This document shows positions 46,390-56,428 of a stretch of DNA of 64,000 nt, piece after piece. The stretch spans positions 1-64,000 of the forward strand of contig NZ_JRMQ02000007.1 in the NCBI RefSeq assembly GCF_000762845.2, written 5' to 3'. Every line of letters begins with the position of its first letter. Position 1 is the first letter of the stretch. Under the pieces are notes generated by a model. That model was not told where the DNA came from, did not search any database, and saw nothing but the letters and a program-made list of their open reading frames with translations. This stretch comes from Helicobacter japonicus (GTDB taxonomy: Bacteria; Campylobacterota; Campylobacteria; Campylobacterales; Helicobacteraceae). The translations under genes and the position numbers were made by a program.

Positions 46390-46671
46390 CTACTTACCAA
46401 TCTTCTTTTGAACACTACCTTTGTGTCCTTTAAAAGTGCGTGTAGGAGCAAACTCACCGAGTTTGTAACCAACGTGATTTTCTGTGATATAAACAGGCAC
46501 AAACGCTCGTCCATTATGGACATTAAAAGTAAGCCCTATCATATCTGGTAAAATTGTGCTTCGTCTTGACCAAGTCTTAATAGGCTTATTATCTTTGCTT
46601 TGCTTTGCTTTCTCAACCTTTTTGACGAGATAATCATCAATAAATGGACCTTTTTTAATTGATCTTGCCAT
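46390..46671 (-). CDS. rpsS: 30S ribosomal protein S19
   Basis: 93 aa; [20 protein letters not shown] start and [20 protein letters not shown] signature of uS19, at the head of the 30S. 10 bp after rplB. Confidence 0.97.
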   Translation of the reverse strand: MARSIKKGPFIDDYLVKKVEKAKQSKDNKPIKTWSRRSTILPDMIGLTFNVHNGRAFVPVYITENHVGYKLGEFAPTRTFKGHKGSVQKKIGK

Positions 46672-46681
46672 ATTTCCTACC

Positions 46682-47509
46682 TTATTTTTTCTTTCTTGAA
46701 ATAATTAATCTATCACTCGCTTTTTTCTTACGAGTTTTAAAGCCTTTTGCTGGAGTTCCCCAAGGAGATACAGGGTGCCCACTAGAACCTGTTTTACCTT
46801 CACCACCACCGTGTGGGTGATCGACAGGATTCATTGCGCTACCACGAGTTTGAGGACGGATACCACGATGACGATTGCGTCCAGCCTTACCAATAGAAAT
46901 ATTTGCAAAATCTTCATTTCCCACTACACCTATGGTAGCCATACATTCTTCTAAAATATATCTCATCTCTCCACTTGGCATTCTAAGGATAATATACTTA
47001 CCTTCACGTCCCATAATTTGCGCACTTGCCCCTGCACTTCTTGCAAGTTGCCCACCTGCACCCGGATGCATTTCAATATTATGCACAATTGTTCCAATAG
47101 GTATGCTTTTAAGCTTCATTGCAAAACCTGTTTTGATATCAAGCCCAGATTCTGCAGAAAACACAATATCACCCACCTTTAAACCACTTGGTTGAATAAT
47201 ATAACGTTTTTCACCATCAACATAATGAATAAGTGCTATACGACAATTTCTATATGGGTCATACTCTATTGCTGCTACTTTGCCTTGCACATTGAATTTA
47301 TTGCGTTTAAAATCAATGATTCTATATAGCTTTTTTGCCCCACCTTCTTTATGACGGCTTGTAATGCGCCCATTATTATTTCTTCCTGCGCTTACAGGTA
47401 ATTTAGTAAGCAAACTTCTCACATTTGCCTTACCCGTAATATCATTAGAGCTTAAATTGCTCATAAATCTACGACTTGGGGTATAAGGCTTATAAGTTTT
47501 AACTGCCAT
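46682..47509 (-). CDS. rplB: 50S ribosomal protein L2
   Basis: 275 aa, near the peptidyl transferase centre. [20 protein letters not shown], the [20 protein letters not shown] signature with its conserved His. 9 bp after rplW. Confidence 0.98.
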   Translation of the reverse strand: MAVKTYKPYTPSRRFMSNLSSNDITGKANVRSLLTKLPVSAGRNNNGRITSRHKEGGAKKLYRIIDFKRNKFNVQGKVAAIEYDPYRNCRIALIHYVDGEKRYIIQPSGLKVGDIVFSAESGLDIKTGFAMKLKSIPIGTIVHNIEMHPGAGGQLARSAGASAQIMGREGKYIILRMPSGEMRYILEECMATIGVVGNEDFANISIGKAGRNRHRGIRPQTRGSAMNPVDHPHGGGEGKTGSSGHPVSPWGTPAKGFKTRKKKASDRLIISRKKK

Positions 47510-47518
47510 ATTTTCTCC

Positions 47519-47800
47519 TTACACTGATAGCGCATCAAGTTTTGCGCCCTCTGGAATCTTCACATAAAATTTTTTAAATGAAGCTCTTTGTCCAATTTTA
47601 CCTCTAAATCTTTTTACTTTACCCTCTTGGCGTAAAGAATTAATTCTAAGAGGAGTAATACCAAAATACTCTCTAAAAATCTCTTTGAGTTGGTTTTTAC
47701 TCACATTAGTTGCTGTTTGCACCACTAACACACCGCTCTCTTGAAGTGAAAGAGATTTTTCAGTATAGAGGATTGACTTAATATCTGTAATATCTGCCAT
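47519..47800 (-). CDS. rplW: 50S ribosomal protein L23
   Basis: 93 aa from [20 protein letters not shown]; docking site for trigger factor and SRP. The frame is open to 47851 but inside rplD; GGAGGGG seven bases before ATG 47800 sets the start. 1 bp after the rplD stop. Confidence 0.95.
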   Translation of the reverse strand: MADITDIKSILYTEKSLSLQESGVLVVQTATNVSKNQLKEIFREYFGITPLRINSLRQEGKVKRFRGKIGQRASFKKFYVKIPEGAKLDALSV

Positions 47801-47801
47801 T

Positions 47802-48425
47802 TTATTTCCCCTCCTTTTCTGCAATAATTTCATCAAAAACAGCTTTTTCAATCACAACAGAGCGAAAAGTTGCTACTAAATACGCATTGAGTTCATTTGC
47901 ATCAGCCAAATAGCATTGCTGCAAATTTCTAAAAGCAAGAAAAGTTGATTCATCACTTAATTGTGTTACAAAGAGTGTATTTCGCTTATTTATTGCTTTA
48001 AACATAGCATAAGCATCTTTTGTTTTGCCACTTGGCATCGTGATAGAATCCACCACAAAAAGCGCACCTTCTTGCGCTTTTTGATACAGCGCACATTCAA
48101 GTGCCAAACGTTTTTGTTTCTTGTTAATCTTGAGTTGATAGTTTTTGTCATTACTTGGTCCGTGTGCAACACCACCACCCACAAACACGGGAGAAGTTAT
48201 ACTTCCTGCACGCGCACGACCGCCACCTTTTTGATTCCACGGCTTCTTACCACCGCCACTCACTTCGCCTCGCTTTTTTGCATAGGCATTATTTGCCCTC
48301 ATTAATGCAAGATAAGATTTCACATACAAATACAAATTATGCTCTTTGATTTGTGCGTATCTCTCGGGTAATGCAAGCTCACCGCTTTGTGCAAACTTTT
48401 TATCCAATACAATTGCTTTACTCAT
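47802..48425 (-). CDS. rplD: 50S ribosomal protein L4
   Basis: 207 aa. [17 protein letters not shown] and the following [13 protein letters not shown] form the extended loop that lines the exit tunnel in uL4. In E. coli L4 represses the S10 operon; no leader structure was recognised here. 9 bp after rplC. Confidence 0.96.
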   Translation of the reverse strand: MSKAIVLDKKFAQSGELALPERYAQIKEHNLYLYVKSYLALMRANNAYAKKRGEVSGGGKKPWNQKGGGRARAGSITSPVFVGGGVAHGPSNDKNYQLKINKKQKRLALECALYQKAQEGALFVVDSITMPSGKTKDAYAMFKAINKRNTLFVTQLSDESTFLAFRNLQQCYLADANELNAYLVATFRSVVIEKAVFDEIIAEKEGK

Positions 48426-48434
48426 ATTGCTACC

Positions 48435-49013
48435 TTATTTTATAATATGTATTCTGCCAAATGCGCCGTTATGTCCAGCTACTGAACCTTTAAGCACCAA
48501 AATCGCACTTTGCTTATCAAATGACATAATATCATTTTTTACACTTACAAGCTCATTCCCATAATGTCCAGCCATTTTTTTACCCGGCTGAACACGTCCA
48601 GGCCATTCACGATTCCCAATAGAACCTACACGTCTATGGAATCTGCTTCCGTGCGCACCTGGACCACCTTGAAAATTCCATCGCTTCATAGCACCACTAA
48701 AGCCACGCCCTTTAGTTTTAAAACTCACTTGAACGCGTTTAGCTTCACCCAAAAGACTTGTATCAAGCTCACCAACCTCTTTATTGCTCACCTTAAGTGT
48801 AGCAAAACGATTAAATTCTTTGCTTAGGCTATATTTTTTTTGTTGCCCCGCAATAGCCTTATTAATAGCCTTACCTTGAGAGTAAGCCACCAATGCTTTA
48901 CCATTATCATATATCTCGCATACTTTCGCACCAAGCACACGCAAAAGAGTTACCGCTTCACTTTTTGTGCCTATGGTGCGACTCATACCAATTTTCTCAA
49001 CTATAAATTCCAT
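48435..49013 (-). CDS. rplC: 50S ribosomal protein L3
   Basis: 192 aa; [37 protein letters not shown] and [16 protein letters not shown] are uL3 signatures. 24 bp after rpsJ. Confidence 0.97.
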   Translation of the reverse strand: MEFIVEKIGMSRTIGTKSEAVTLLRVLGAKVCEIYDNGKALVAYSQGKAINKAIAGQQKKYSLSKEFNRFATLKVSNKEVGELDTSLLGEAKRVQVSFKTKGRGFSGAMKRWNFQGGPGAHGSRFHRRVGSIGNREWPGRVQPGKKMAGHYGNELVSVKNDIMSFDKQSAILVLKGSVAGHNGAFGRIHIIK

Positions 49014-49037
49014 ATCCTTTATTCCTTACTCTAGTAT

Positions 49038-49349
49038 TTACTTACTCATAGACATTACTTCAACATCTACTTCTGGTGCTAAATCAAGCTTCATAAGGCT
49101 ATCTACGGTATCGGGAGTAGCAGAAATAATATCAATAATGCGATGATGCACCCTGATTTCAAATTGTTCGCGAGAATCCTTATTGATATGTGGCGAACGA
49201 AGAACGGTGTATCGCTTCTTTTTTGTAGGAAGTGGCACGGGACCCCTTATCTCTGAACCTGTCCTTTTGACTGCTTCTATAATAGATGCAACTGACCTAT
49301 CAAGAACCCTATGGTCATAAGCTTTTAGCCTAAGTCGTATTCTTTCCAT
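49038..49349 (-). CDS. rpsJ: 30S ribosomal protein S10
   Basis: 103 aa, [20 protein letters not shown], first gene of the S10-spc-alpha operon. [20 protein letters not shown] is the uS10 signature. AAAAGGAAAAAAT precedes the ATG and a clear sigma-70 promoter lies 55-85 bp upstream. Confidence 0.98.
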   Translation of the reverse strand: MERIRLRLKAYDHRVLDRSVASIIEAVKRTGSEIRGPVPLPTKKKRYTVLRSPHINKDSREQFEIRVHHRIIDIISATPDTVDSLMKLDLAPEVDVEVMSMSK

Positions 49350-49404
49350 ATTTTTTCCTTTTATCTAAAGAACTCATCAGTAATTTTGATGTTTTTAGCG
49401 CGTG

Positions 49405-49434
49405 ATTATATTCAATTTTATAAAAAAAAGTCAA
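49405..49434 (-). promoter_or_regulatory. Sigma-70 promoter of the S10 operon
   Basis: On the minus strand TTGACT (49434-49429) and TATAAT (49410-49405) are separated by 18 bp, rich in T. Both boxes are unusually complete for Helicobacter, where -35 boxes are weak, fitting high ribosomal expression. Confidence 0.85.
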
Positions 49435-49473
49435 GCATTTTGCCTATTTTTGCCTACTTTTTTATTTTTTAAC

Positions 49474-49490
49474 TTCCTTAATGTAAGGAA
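49474..49490. repeat. 7-bp inverted repeat in the divergent promoter region
   Basis: TTCCTTA-ATG-TAAGGAA. Lies between the S10 promoter and the promoter of the DUF285 gene; could be an operator. Also nearby, two TGCCTA/TGCCTAC-type direct repeats at 49441-49457. Confidence 0.35.
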
Positions 49491-49535
49491 AATAAAATAT
49501 CGCTCTTTATCTTTTTCAATAAACCAACTGATTAT

Positions 49536-49543
49536 GTTATAAT
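49536..49543 (+). promoter_or_regulatory. Extended -10 promoter of the DUF285/ankyrin gene
   Basis: TG T TATAAT with TATAAT at 49538-49543, 32 bp before the ATG at 49576. Confidence 0.6.
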
Positions 49544-49575
49544 CTTGAAAAACTTAACTTAATTAAGAGGCTAGA

Positions 49576-51813
49576 ATGAAAAAACAAGACACAACACAAA
49601 CGCTAAAATCTCTCGTGCTGCAGGAGAATATTAGCGAGGAAGCCATAATTGCATATCTTAAAGCCAATATCAAAAATGCTAAAAAAGAAATTGAGGCTGC
49701 ACTCAAGCATATAGAAGATTGTGCTTATGAAATGACAATGCAGGCTGATTACGAAGAGTATGAGCTAGAGTATGAAGATGAGACAGGTATTCCCGCATCT
49801 GAATGCGATAGCAATGACTTTCAAAGGTGGTTTGAAGATAAATTGCTTGGAAAAGAGTTAGCCAAAATCCGCACACTTTTAGAAGAGCTAATGAATGAAA
49901 AAGATTTGCAGCTAAGGCTCAATTCTCAAGTCAAGGCAAATAGCGCACAAAGCCCAAAAGAGCTTATAGAGGCAATACAAAACTATGAAGTGCTAAAGGC
50001 TTTACATATCTTGCAAAGTGGGCAGATAGAGAAAAAGCACATTGGCAAAGATCTCTTAAAAGTGTGTGATAAAGCCATAGATGCTCTTATTGATGTTATC
50101 GTAGAAGATTCAAAAGGCGGCAAAGACATTGGGAAAGGCATTAAAGGCGCATTTTCAAGATTTATTGAGGTAGATTACAATAAACAAGGATATAAGGATT
50201 ATAGCGGCGAAGCACGAAAGCAGCTCAAAAAAAGCAGTGTCTATAAGCTAAAAGAAATTTTAGAATCTATCACAAAAGGCGAGAGTATAGAATCTGCCCT
50301 CCACAACTCTGTCTTTTATGACAAAAAAGGCAACTTTAAGCCAAAGCATAAAGAGTTATCATTTATCCCGCTTAACACTTTTGAGCTAAAGATTCTCGTA
50401 GAGATTGAGGAAGTGCATCTTGGGCAAATTGATTTAAGCTATATCAAAAGCCTTGCTGCACTCTTTGCTGATTGTGCTTGGTGGCGGACAAATAGAAAAG
50501 ATTTTAGCGGTATAGAGCAATGGGATACAAGCAAAATCAATGATATGTGTAAGCTTTTTGTGGGGCTTAAAGATTTTAAGGCGGATTTAAGCAAATGGAA
50601 TGTCTCAAGTGTGAAAAACTTTGAGAGTATGTTTGAAGATTGTGAATCTTTTGAGAGTGATTTAAGCAAATGGAATCCCAAAAAAGCAGAGGATATTGCC
50701 TTTATGTTTAGCGGGGCAAAGTCTTTCACAAGCAATTTAGATGCTTGGAATCTTAGTCAAGGAGTGGTAGAAAATGCAAAATATCTTTTTGAAAACTGCC
50801 CGTTATCACAAACTCCGCCATCGTGGTATAAAGCCGTCTTTGATATGGATAATCCAAGTGTGGCATTGCTCTATAAACTTGTAAAGATAAGAGACTATAC
50901 CCGTGCAAAAGAATGCCTTTTAAAACTACAAACCCTAAGCAAAGAGGAATACATAGAATGTGCGAGGCTTTGCTTTTATTTACCACGCGGAGTAGTAGGC
51001 ACAGCACTCCCTGATAAAGATTTTTTCACTGCCCTTGTCAATCAAGCAAAATCACAAAATATAGTCATTCCTATCAGCAATGAGGTAATGCAAAAATGTC
51101 TGCGATATGGGAAATTAGAATATGCGAAGTATTTAGTAACGCTTGGCTATAAGGTTACTATTGATAAAGAGAATAATTTTGGCGTATATGTAGCACTTAA
51201 ATCAAACCCAAAACAAGAAGTGCGGGATATTCTGCATTTCTTTGTAGAAAACTTAGGCAATGAAATCAATGAGGAGTTTTTTGAAGCACTATTTGGCGAC
51301 TCACCCGGCTTTGTGCGTGACTTTAAGCAAGAAACACTCGATATATTTTTTAAGGAGCTTTTGAGCTACTATCCTAGAGAGACATTCACCAATAAAAAAG
51401 TATTGAGCTGCCTTATTAATGTTGGTTTAATTCGCATACTCTTTAAGAATGGTATAGAGGTGGATTTACAAGGGGTAGCATATAACCCTAGAGTTATTAA
51501 GCATTACCTTGATGAAGATTTGCAAACATTTTTGAAGCTTTTAGAGCTTCATCTTTTGCAAGCAGATTCTATAATTGAGTATTATATTTATCACCCAAGA
51601 GATACTTTCGTGAAAGTAAGCGTTCTGCTTGTATTTGTCGATGAATTCAAAAATAAGCTTATGAGAATGCCTATGCAAGCAATCTTAAAGCAGTTTGCAA
51701 AAAATGGCATAGATGTGGAGAAGCTTGGCACTTATGAGGGGAAAAACCTTTATGAAATATTAGAGGATAGTGAGCATAAAGAGGAGATTTTATCCTTACT
51801 CAAGATAAAATGA
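49576..51813 (+). CDS. BspA/DUF285 repeat and ankyrin-like protein
   Basis: 745 aa, no signal peptide. Residues ~285-418 contain DUF285 (BspA-like) repeats: WDTSKINDMCKLF, DLSKWNVSSVKNFESMF, DLSKWNPKKAEDIAFMF and NLDAWN. The C-terminal part (~500-745) has helical repeats like ankyrin (LEYAKYLVTLGYKV, ILFKNGIEVDL). The N-terminal ~120 aa are acidic and helical. AAGAGG precedes the ATG. Functions of such repeat proteins vary (protein binding); here it may act inside the cell. Converges with the next gene. Confidence 0.75.
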   Translation: MKKQDTTQTLKSLVLQENISEEAIIAYLKANIKNAKKEIEAALKHIEDCAYEMTMQADYEEYELEYEDETGIPASECDSNDFQRWFEDKLLGKELAKIRTLLEELMNEKDLQLRLNSQVKANSAQSPKELIEAIQNYEVLKALHILQSGQIEKKHIGKDLLKVCDKAIDALIDVIVEDSKGGKDIGKGIKGAFSRFIEVDYNKQGYKDYSGEARKQLKKSSVYKLKEILESITKGESIESALHNSVFYDKKGNFKPKHKELSFIPLNTFELKILVEIEEVHLGQIDLSYIKSLAALFADCAWWRTNRKDFSGIEQWDTSKINDMCKLFVGLKDFKADLSKWNVSSVKNFESMFEDCESFESDLSKWNPKKAEDIAFMFSGAKSFTSNLDAWNLSQGVVENAKYLFENCPLSQTPPSWYKAVFDMDNPSVALLYKLVKIRDYTRAKECLLKLQTLSKEEYIECARLCFYLPRGVVGTALPDKDFFTALVNQAKSQNIVIPISNEVMQKCLRYGKLEYAKYLVTLGYKVTIDKENNFGVYVALKSNPKQEVRDILHFFVENLGNEINEEFFEALFGDSPGFVRDFKQETLDIFFKELLSYYPRETFTNKKVLSCLINVGLIRILFKNGIEVDLQGVAYNPRVIKHYLDEDLQTFLKLLELHLLQADSIIEYYIYHPRDTFVKVSVLLVFVDEFKNKLMRMPMQAILKQFAKNGIDVEKLGTYEGKNLYEILEDSEHKEEILSLLKIK

Positions 51814-51828
51814 TGTAATCTTTTACAT

Positions 51829-54800
51829 TCACACATTGAGGAGCCTTTGTGCTAAATCTTTCGCACCTTTGAAATCCACCTTACCCGAGCCAAGCACGGG
51901 GATAGATTCCACTCTTAGAATCTTAGATGGCTTAAAAAGTGCTGGGATTTGCGCTTCTTTGATAATTCTTTCTATTTTTTCACATTCTGTCTTTTCACCG
52001 CTCACAAGAAGAATGACACTCTCGCCCTTTTTACTATCATCTATGGTAGTGGCTGCATATTTCAGCTCATCATCAATCTCATATTTTTTGATAAGCTTTG
52101 CAATCTCCTCCTCAATACCGCCAAGACTTACCATTTCCCCACCAATTTTTGCAAAACGCGAATATCTATCCACAATATGAATGAATCCATCGGCATCTAA
52201 ATGCCCTTTATCGCCACTTTTATACCACCTAATCCCATCAATTTCTACAATCACTTCTTTGGTTTTTTCCTCATCATTGAGATACCCTACCATTACTTGA
52301 TGTCCGCCGATAAGTATCAACCCGTCCTCGCCTACAGGCATTTCCTGCATAGTATTTGGCTCAACAATTCTAATGGCACTTCCGGGCAAAGGCATACCTA
52401 CACTGCCCTCTTTACTTGCTTTATGCAATTCCCAATTATCTACATCAAATTCACTCGGTAGATTTACACTTGCCACAGGTGTAGTCTCTGTCGCACCATA
52501 GCCCTCATAAATTTCTTTATTAAACTTCATCACAAAGGCTTCTTTGACATCTTTTTTGAGTTTTTCAGCTCCCGCTACCACAAGTCGCAAAGAATCAAAC
52601 ATAAGCCTATCTACCTTATTATTACGCGCATAAATACCCAGAAATGTAGAAGTGCCGCACATCACACTCACTTTGTTTTTTGCTATCGCCTTAGCAATAC
52701 CCACCGCATCGGTTGGGTCTGCGTGTGTAACAGAGAGCATACCCTCAAGCAAAGGCATAAGTGTAGTAACGGTTAAACCAAAAGCGTGAAATGGTGGCAA
52801 AGACGAAAGCATAGAATCTCCATTACGCGCGTGAATGACATCAGAAATTTGCAAAATATTGCTCATAATATTTAAATGTGAAAGCATTACACCTTTTGGC
52901 TTACCCTCACTCCCACTACTAAAAAGAATCGCGGCTACATCTGTATTTTTCTGCGTTTTTGTATAAAGCCATTTAAGGATAAAAGAGGGCAGTAAAATCG
53001 CTTGAGCCATTTTACACACAAAATCAAGCTTATTTGCTTTAATCTCGTCAATCAAATCCTCCATATATAGCACCCTCACATTTTGTGAGAAATTTAAACT
53101 CACACCCTTGCCCTCAAGTTTATCCATAAATTTTTGTGAAGTATAAATTGTCTGAATCTGCGCGGATTTAATAGCAGCATCAATCGCCTTTTGTCCAGCC
53201 GTGAAATTAAGATTCACAATAGTTTTTGTCGCCATAAGCAAAGAAAGATTACATAATGCACTTGCAAGTGAGGCAGGAAGTATGATTCCTACATTTTGTT
53301 GCCCCTTTGTCTGCTCTGCAAAAAGCTTAGAAAGAATAAATGTAAGACTAAGCATTCGCGTATAACTCATAGAGCCACTTAGGCTATCTATAATAGCCAC
53401 TTCACTTCCCCACTTCTTTGCAGAATCTACCCACGCCTTGCCAAGTGTAGGTAAGACTTCACATTGAGATTTCCACGCACTAAAAGATAACTCAAACACT
53501 TTAGCCTTAACTTGCTGTGCGTTAGAGTGAATATCTAAAGATTCTCCAAAAGCAATCGTGATATTGCGTTTAGCAAAGCTTTTGCGTCTTTCTTGGAATC
53601 CTTGATGAGAGTGTGAAAATGCACTCCCCCATAAACCGCGTATATAAAAGGGCAATATTACAGCTTGATTTACATTTACATTTCTAGTAGCAAGTTCAAA
53701 ACCATTTTTAAAGGTATTTAAATGCCCGTGTCGCGATATTGCACCTTCGGGAAAAATACATACCATATGCCCTTGTATGAGTTTTTGTGCAATAGATTCT
53801 AAAGCTTTTCTGCTTCCGGCATTTGAGACAGGAATCACACCAAAAAAATCAAGAAAAATGCGTATATACCACCTATCATAATAACTCCGCTCCATTACAA
53901 AATACACCTTACGCGGTAATGCCAACTGCACCATAGCCCAATCTATGAAAGATATATGATTGCCAAGTAATAATACGCCGCCTCGTTCAGGGACATTTTC
54001 AAAACCCTCTACATTTAAGCGGTATCTTTGAAAAAATGCAAGAGTAACGAGCATTCTTACAAGCGAAAAGGGCAAAAGCCTCACAACATAAATTGCCCCA
54101 CACAACGCAACAATCATACAAAAATAAAAAAGATACACTACATCAATATTGCCCAAAGATGTAAAAGTGCCAATAAGCAAAAACGAAAGCATAGCAATAT
54201 TTTGCACGAAATTGTTACCTGCTAGAATCTTGCCTAACTCACCCTCTTTAGCGTGGAATTGTATTAAAGCATTAAGCGGAACTATAAAGAGTGCGCCACC
54301 CACACCAAAAAAGAAAAACAGCACAGCATAAGATACAAGAGAGGAAAAACTTAAGATGAGCAAAGTAGTTATGCAAATCAATCCTGCCCCGATAGGAATA
54401 AGCCCTGTTTCAATATATTGCTTTGAAAATCGTCCTGCGATAATAGAGCCTATAATAATTCCAAAACCTGAGCAAGCAATAATCATCTGCACTTTAAAGG
54501 TATTTAACTCCGCAAAAGTCATCTTCACATAAGTTGGAAAAGTCGCTAAAAGTAATTGAGAGATAGACCAAAATACAGCTATACCTATTACAGATAGCCA
54601 AATATTACGATGAGAAGTGAGCAATTTAAGATTTTCTTTTAATAAAGAGCCCTTCAAGTATGCTTCCTTATCAAAAACCTCTTGTGTGCGTTGCGTAAGT
54701 GTGGGAAGGGTATAGCATAAATATAATTCTATTAGAGCACATACAATAAGCACAAAACCAAGCGGAGCGACACTTTGCAAAATTTCACCCTTTTGTGCTA

Positions 54801-55320
54801 GGAATCCTAAATCACTCAAAGCATACAAAGATTCAAACACAAGTGAGAAAACGCTCATACCTGCTAAAATAGCTACAATCGCTACTGCCTGCATCACACC
54901 ATTTCCCCACGCAAGCAAATCTTTGCCTACCAAATCTTTGATAAAGCCATATTTTGCAGGAGAATAAATCGCGGATTGAGCTGCCATAAATAAAGTAGCT
55001 ATAAAAGCAAGCCAAAACCAACCCATAAAATAACACAATGCGATAATAATACTAAGTAGCAAGCCAAACCACGCACATATACGCATAACGATATTTTTAG
55101 GATATTTATCAGCCAAGAATCCAGAAGGGGAAAACAGCAAAATAAAAGGAAGTAAAATAAGTGCATTAATAATACTTGTTAAGAGTGTAAGTTCGCTTCC
55201 ATCATAAACTTTATAGATTGTATTTTGAATAGTGATTTTATGCCCTAAATCCATAAAAGCATTGATAAATGCCACGAGAATGAAAAATGTAAAGCCTTTA
55301 ATCTTCCATATTTTATTCAC
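51829..55320 (-). CDS. Fused MFS transporter, PlsC acyltransferase and acyl-ACP synthetase (LplT-Aas type)
   Basis: 1163 aa in three parts: MFS with about 12 helices (residues ~1-425), PlsC acyltransferase with GNHISFIDW (HxxxxD, ~452-460) and FPEGAISRHG, and an AMP-forming ligase with SSGSEGKPKGVMLSH (~793) and YKSGDKGHLDADGFIHIVDR near the end. In E. coli, LplT (flippase) and Aas (acyltransferase-ligase) are separate and recycle lysophospholipids; here they are one protein. GTG start at 55320 with AGGAG eight bases upstream. 73 bp after csd6 end. Confidence 0.9.
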   Translation of the reverse strand: MNKIWKIKGFTFFILVAFINAFMDLGHKITIQNTIYKVYDGSELTLLTSIINALILLPFILLFSPSGFLADKYPKNIVMRICAWFGLLLSIIIALCYFMGWFWLAFIATLFMAAQSAIYSPAKYGFIKDLVGKDLLAWGNGVMQAVAIVAILAGMSVFSLVFESLYALSDLGFLAQKGEILQSVAPLGFVLIVCALIELYLCYTLPTLTQRTQEVFDKEAYLKGSLLKENLKLLTSHRNIWLSVIGIAVFWSISQLLLATFPTYVKMTFAELNTFKVQMIIACSGFGIIIGSIIAGRFSKQYIETGLIPIGAGLICITTLLILSFSSLVSYAVLFFFFGVGGALFIVPLNALIQFHAKEGELGKILAGNNFVQNIAMLSFLLIGTFTSLGNIDVVYLFYFCMIVALCGAIYVVRLLPFSLVRMLVTLAFFQRYRLNVEGFENVPERGGVLLLGNHISFIDWAMVQLALPRKVYFVMERSYYDRWYIRIFLDFFGVIPVSNAGSRKALESIAQKLIQGHMVCIFPEGAISRHGHLNTFKNGFELATRNVNVNQAVILPFYIRGLWGSAFSHSHQGFQERRKSFAKRNITIAFGESLDIHSNAQQVKAKVFELSFSAWKSQCEVLPTLGKAWVDSAKKWGSEVAIIDSLSGSMSYTRMLSLTFILSKLFAEQTKGQQNVGIILPASLASALCNLSLLMATKTIVNLNFTAGQKAIDAAIKSAQIQTIYTSQKFMDKLEGKGVSLNFSQNVRVLYMEDLIDEIKANKLDFVCKMAQAILLPSFILKWLYTKTQKNTDVAAILFSSGSEGKPKGVMLSHLNIMSNILQISDVIHARNGDSMLSSLPPFHAFGLTVTTLMPLLEGMLSVTHADPTDAVGIAKAIAKNKVSVMCGTSTFLGIYARNNKVDRLMFDSLRLVVAGAEKLKKDVKEAFVMKFNKEIYEGYGATETTPVASVNLPSEFDVDNWELHKASKEGSVGMPLPGSAIRIVEPNTMQEMPVGEDGLILIGGHQVMVGYLNDEEKTKEVIVEIDGIRWYKSGDKGHLDADGFIHIVDRYSRFAKIGGEMVSLGGIEEEIAKLIKKYEIDDELKYAATTIDDSKKGESVILLVSGEKTECEKIERIIKEAQIPALFKPSKILRVESIPVLGSGKVDFKGAKDLAQRLLNV

Positions 55321-55393
55321 TCGTATCTCCTATTTTATAGTTTTAGGAGAAGCTATGTATTTTAACTTACTCCCTTACTTTTATTAATCTATC

Positions 55394-56404
55394 CTATCGC
55401 TCACTTAGAATCTTCATTTTACCATTTTCTATAACTACATACATATCTTTTCTACCGCTAGAGCTAAAGCTTGGTTTGCCATTAAGTGAGGCTTTGTAGT
55501 CTTGGAAAAAATTAATGCGATACATATTGCGATGTGCCTCATTTGGATATATAGAGACATTAATATGGGAAATGCGTATCACTTTATTTTCATTTTTGGC
55601 AAATATATTTTTTTTATGTTCCTTAAAAGATTTAAAACTCATACCATCAGGACGATAAAAATCCTTTTCATCATAAAAATCAAGATAGGCTGCTAGATTG
55701 CTTTTTTGCCATACATCTTTCCACTCATAGAGACTAGAAAGCAAAAGAGCAAGGTCATCTATACTTGCTGCTTTATACTTATCCTCATAAGTGATAAGTA
55801 AAGTTTTTCTCCAATCAATAAGACTATCATATTTTTTTAGAATCTCATTATCAATAGCAATACAACCACGCGTATTTAACTCTTCCCTATCGCCATTAAG
55901 AGGCAATCCGTGAATCCAAATTCCTCCGCCTGTCTTTTTCAAAGATTTATCATATACATTAGGATAACTTGTCGAAAAAGCAAGTGGTCCATAATATTGA
56001 TCTAAGCCTGTTAAACGCGCATTTAAATCATAAGAGCCAATAGGCGTAGTCAAATCTCCCTCTTTTTTCTTATTGCCCTTACCTTTTGCTACAAGCGCAC
56101 TTGTAGTGCCAAGCTGCTTTAATGTGGAATCTTTTAATTCATATAGGGTAAGGGAAGGCGCACTTTTATTGGAAATAAATAAAAACTGCATATCCTCAAA
56201 ATATCCATATTCTGTAACATTCCCCTTGAGATATTCTGCCCAATATTCTTTACTTGATAAATATTTTTCAAGCATAGATTCTACTGCATCTATACCATTT
56301 TTCTTATATTCATTGACAAGATTCACCATTTGTATATCAAGCGCATAAAGATGCCCCACACACCCTATAATGACGCAATAAAACCATTTTTTTAAGCAAC
56401 TCAT
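55394..56404 (-). CDS. csd6: L,D-carboxypeptidase Csd6/Pgp2-like
   Basis: YkuD-fold peptidoglycan enzyme; in H. pylori Csd6 trims tetrapeptides to tripeptides and shapes the helical cell. Signal peptide (residues 1-21), catalytic H165 in IHGLPLNGDREELNTRGC with R179 and C181, then a C-terminal NTF2-like domain (~225-336). The order rplI-hslV-hslU-era-csd6 is the H. pylori HP0514-HP0518 order, which supports this identity. 24 bp after era. Confidence 0.9.
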   Translation of the reverse strand: MSCLKKWFYCVIIGCVGHLYALDIQMVNLVNEYKKNGIDAVESMLEKYLSSKEYWAEYLKGNVTEYGYFEDMQFLFISNKSAPSLTLYELKDSTLKQLGTTSALVAKGKGNKKKEGDLTTPIGSYDLNARLTGLDQYYGPLAFSTSYPNVYDKSLKKTGGGIWIHGLPLNGDREELNTRGCIAIDNEILKKYDSLIDWRKTLLITYEDKYKAASIDDLALLLSSLYEWKDVWQKSNLAAYLDFYDEKDFYRPDGMSFKSFKEHKKNIFAKNENKVIRISHINVSIYPNEAHRNMYRINFFQDYKASLNGKPSFSSSGRKDMYVVIENGKMKILSER

Positions 56405-56428
56405 TCTCTCTACTCCTTTTTAGGTTTG

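Noticed and set aside
51813-51828. Hairpin ATGTAA-TCTT-TTACAT between convergent genes as terminator
   Set aside because: Only six weak base pairs and no T run; not enough to call.
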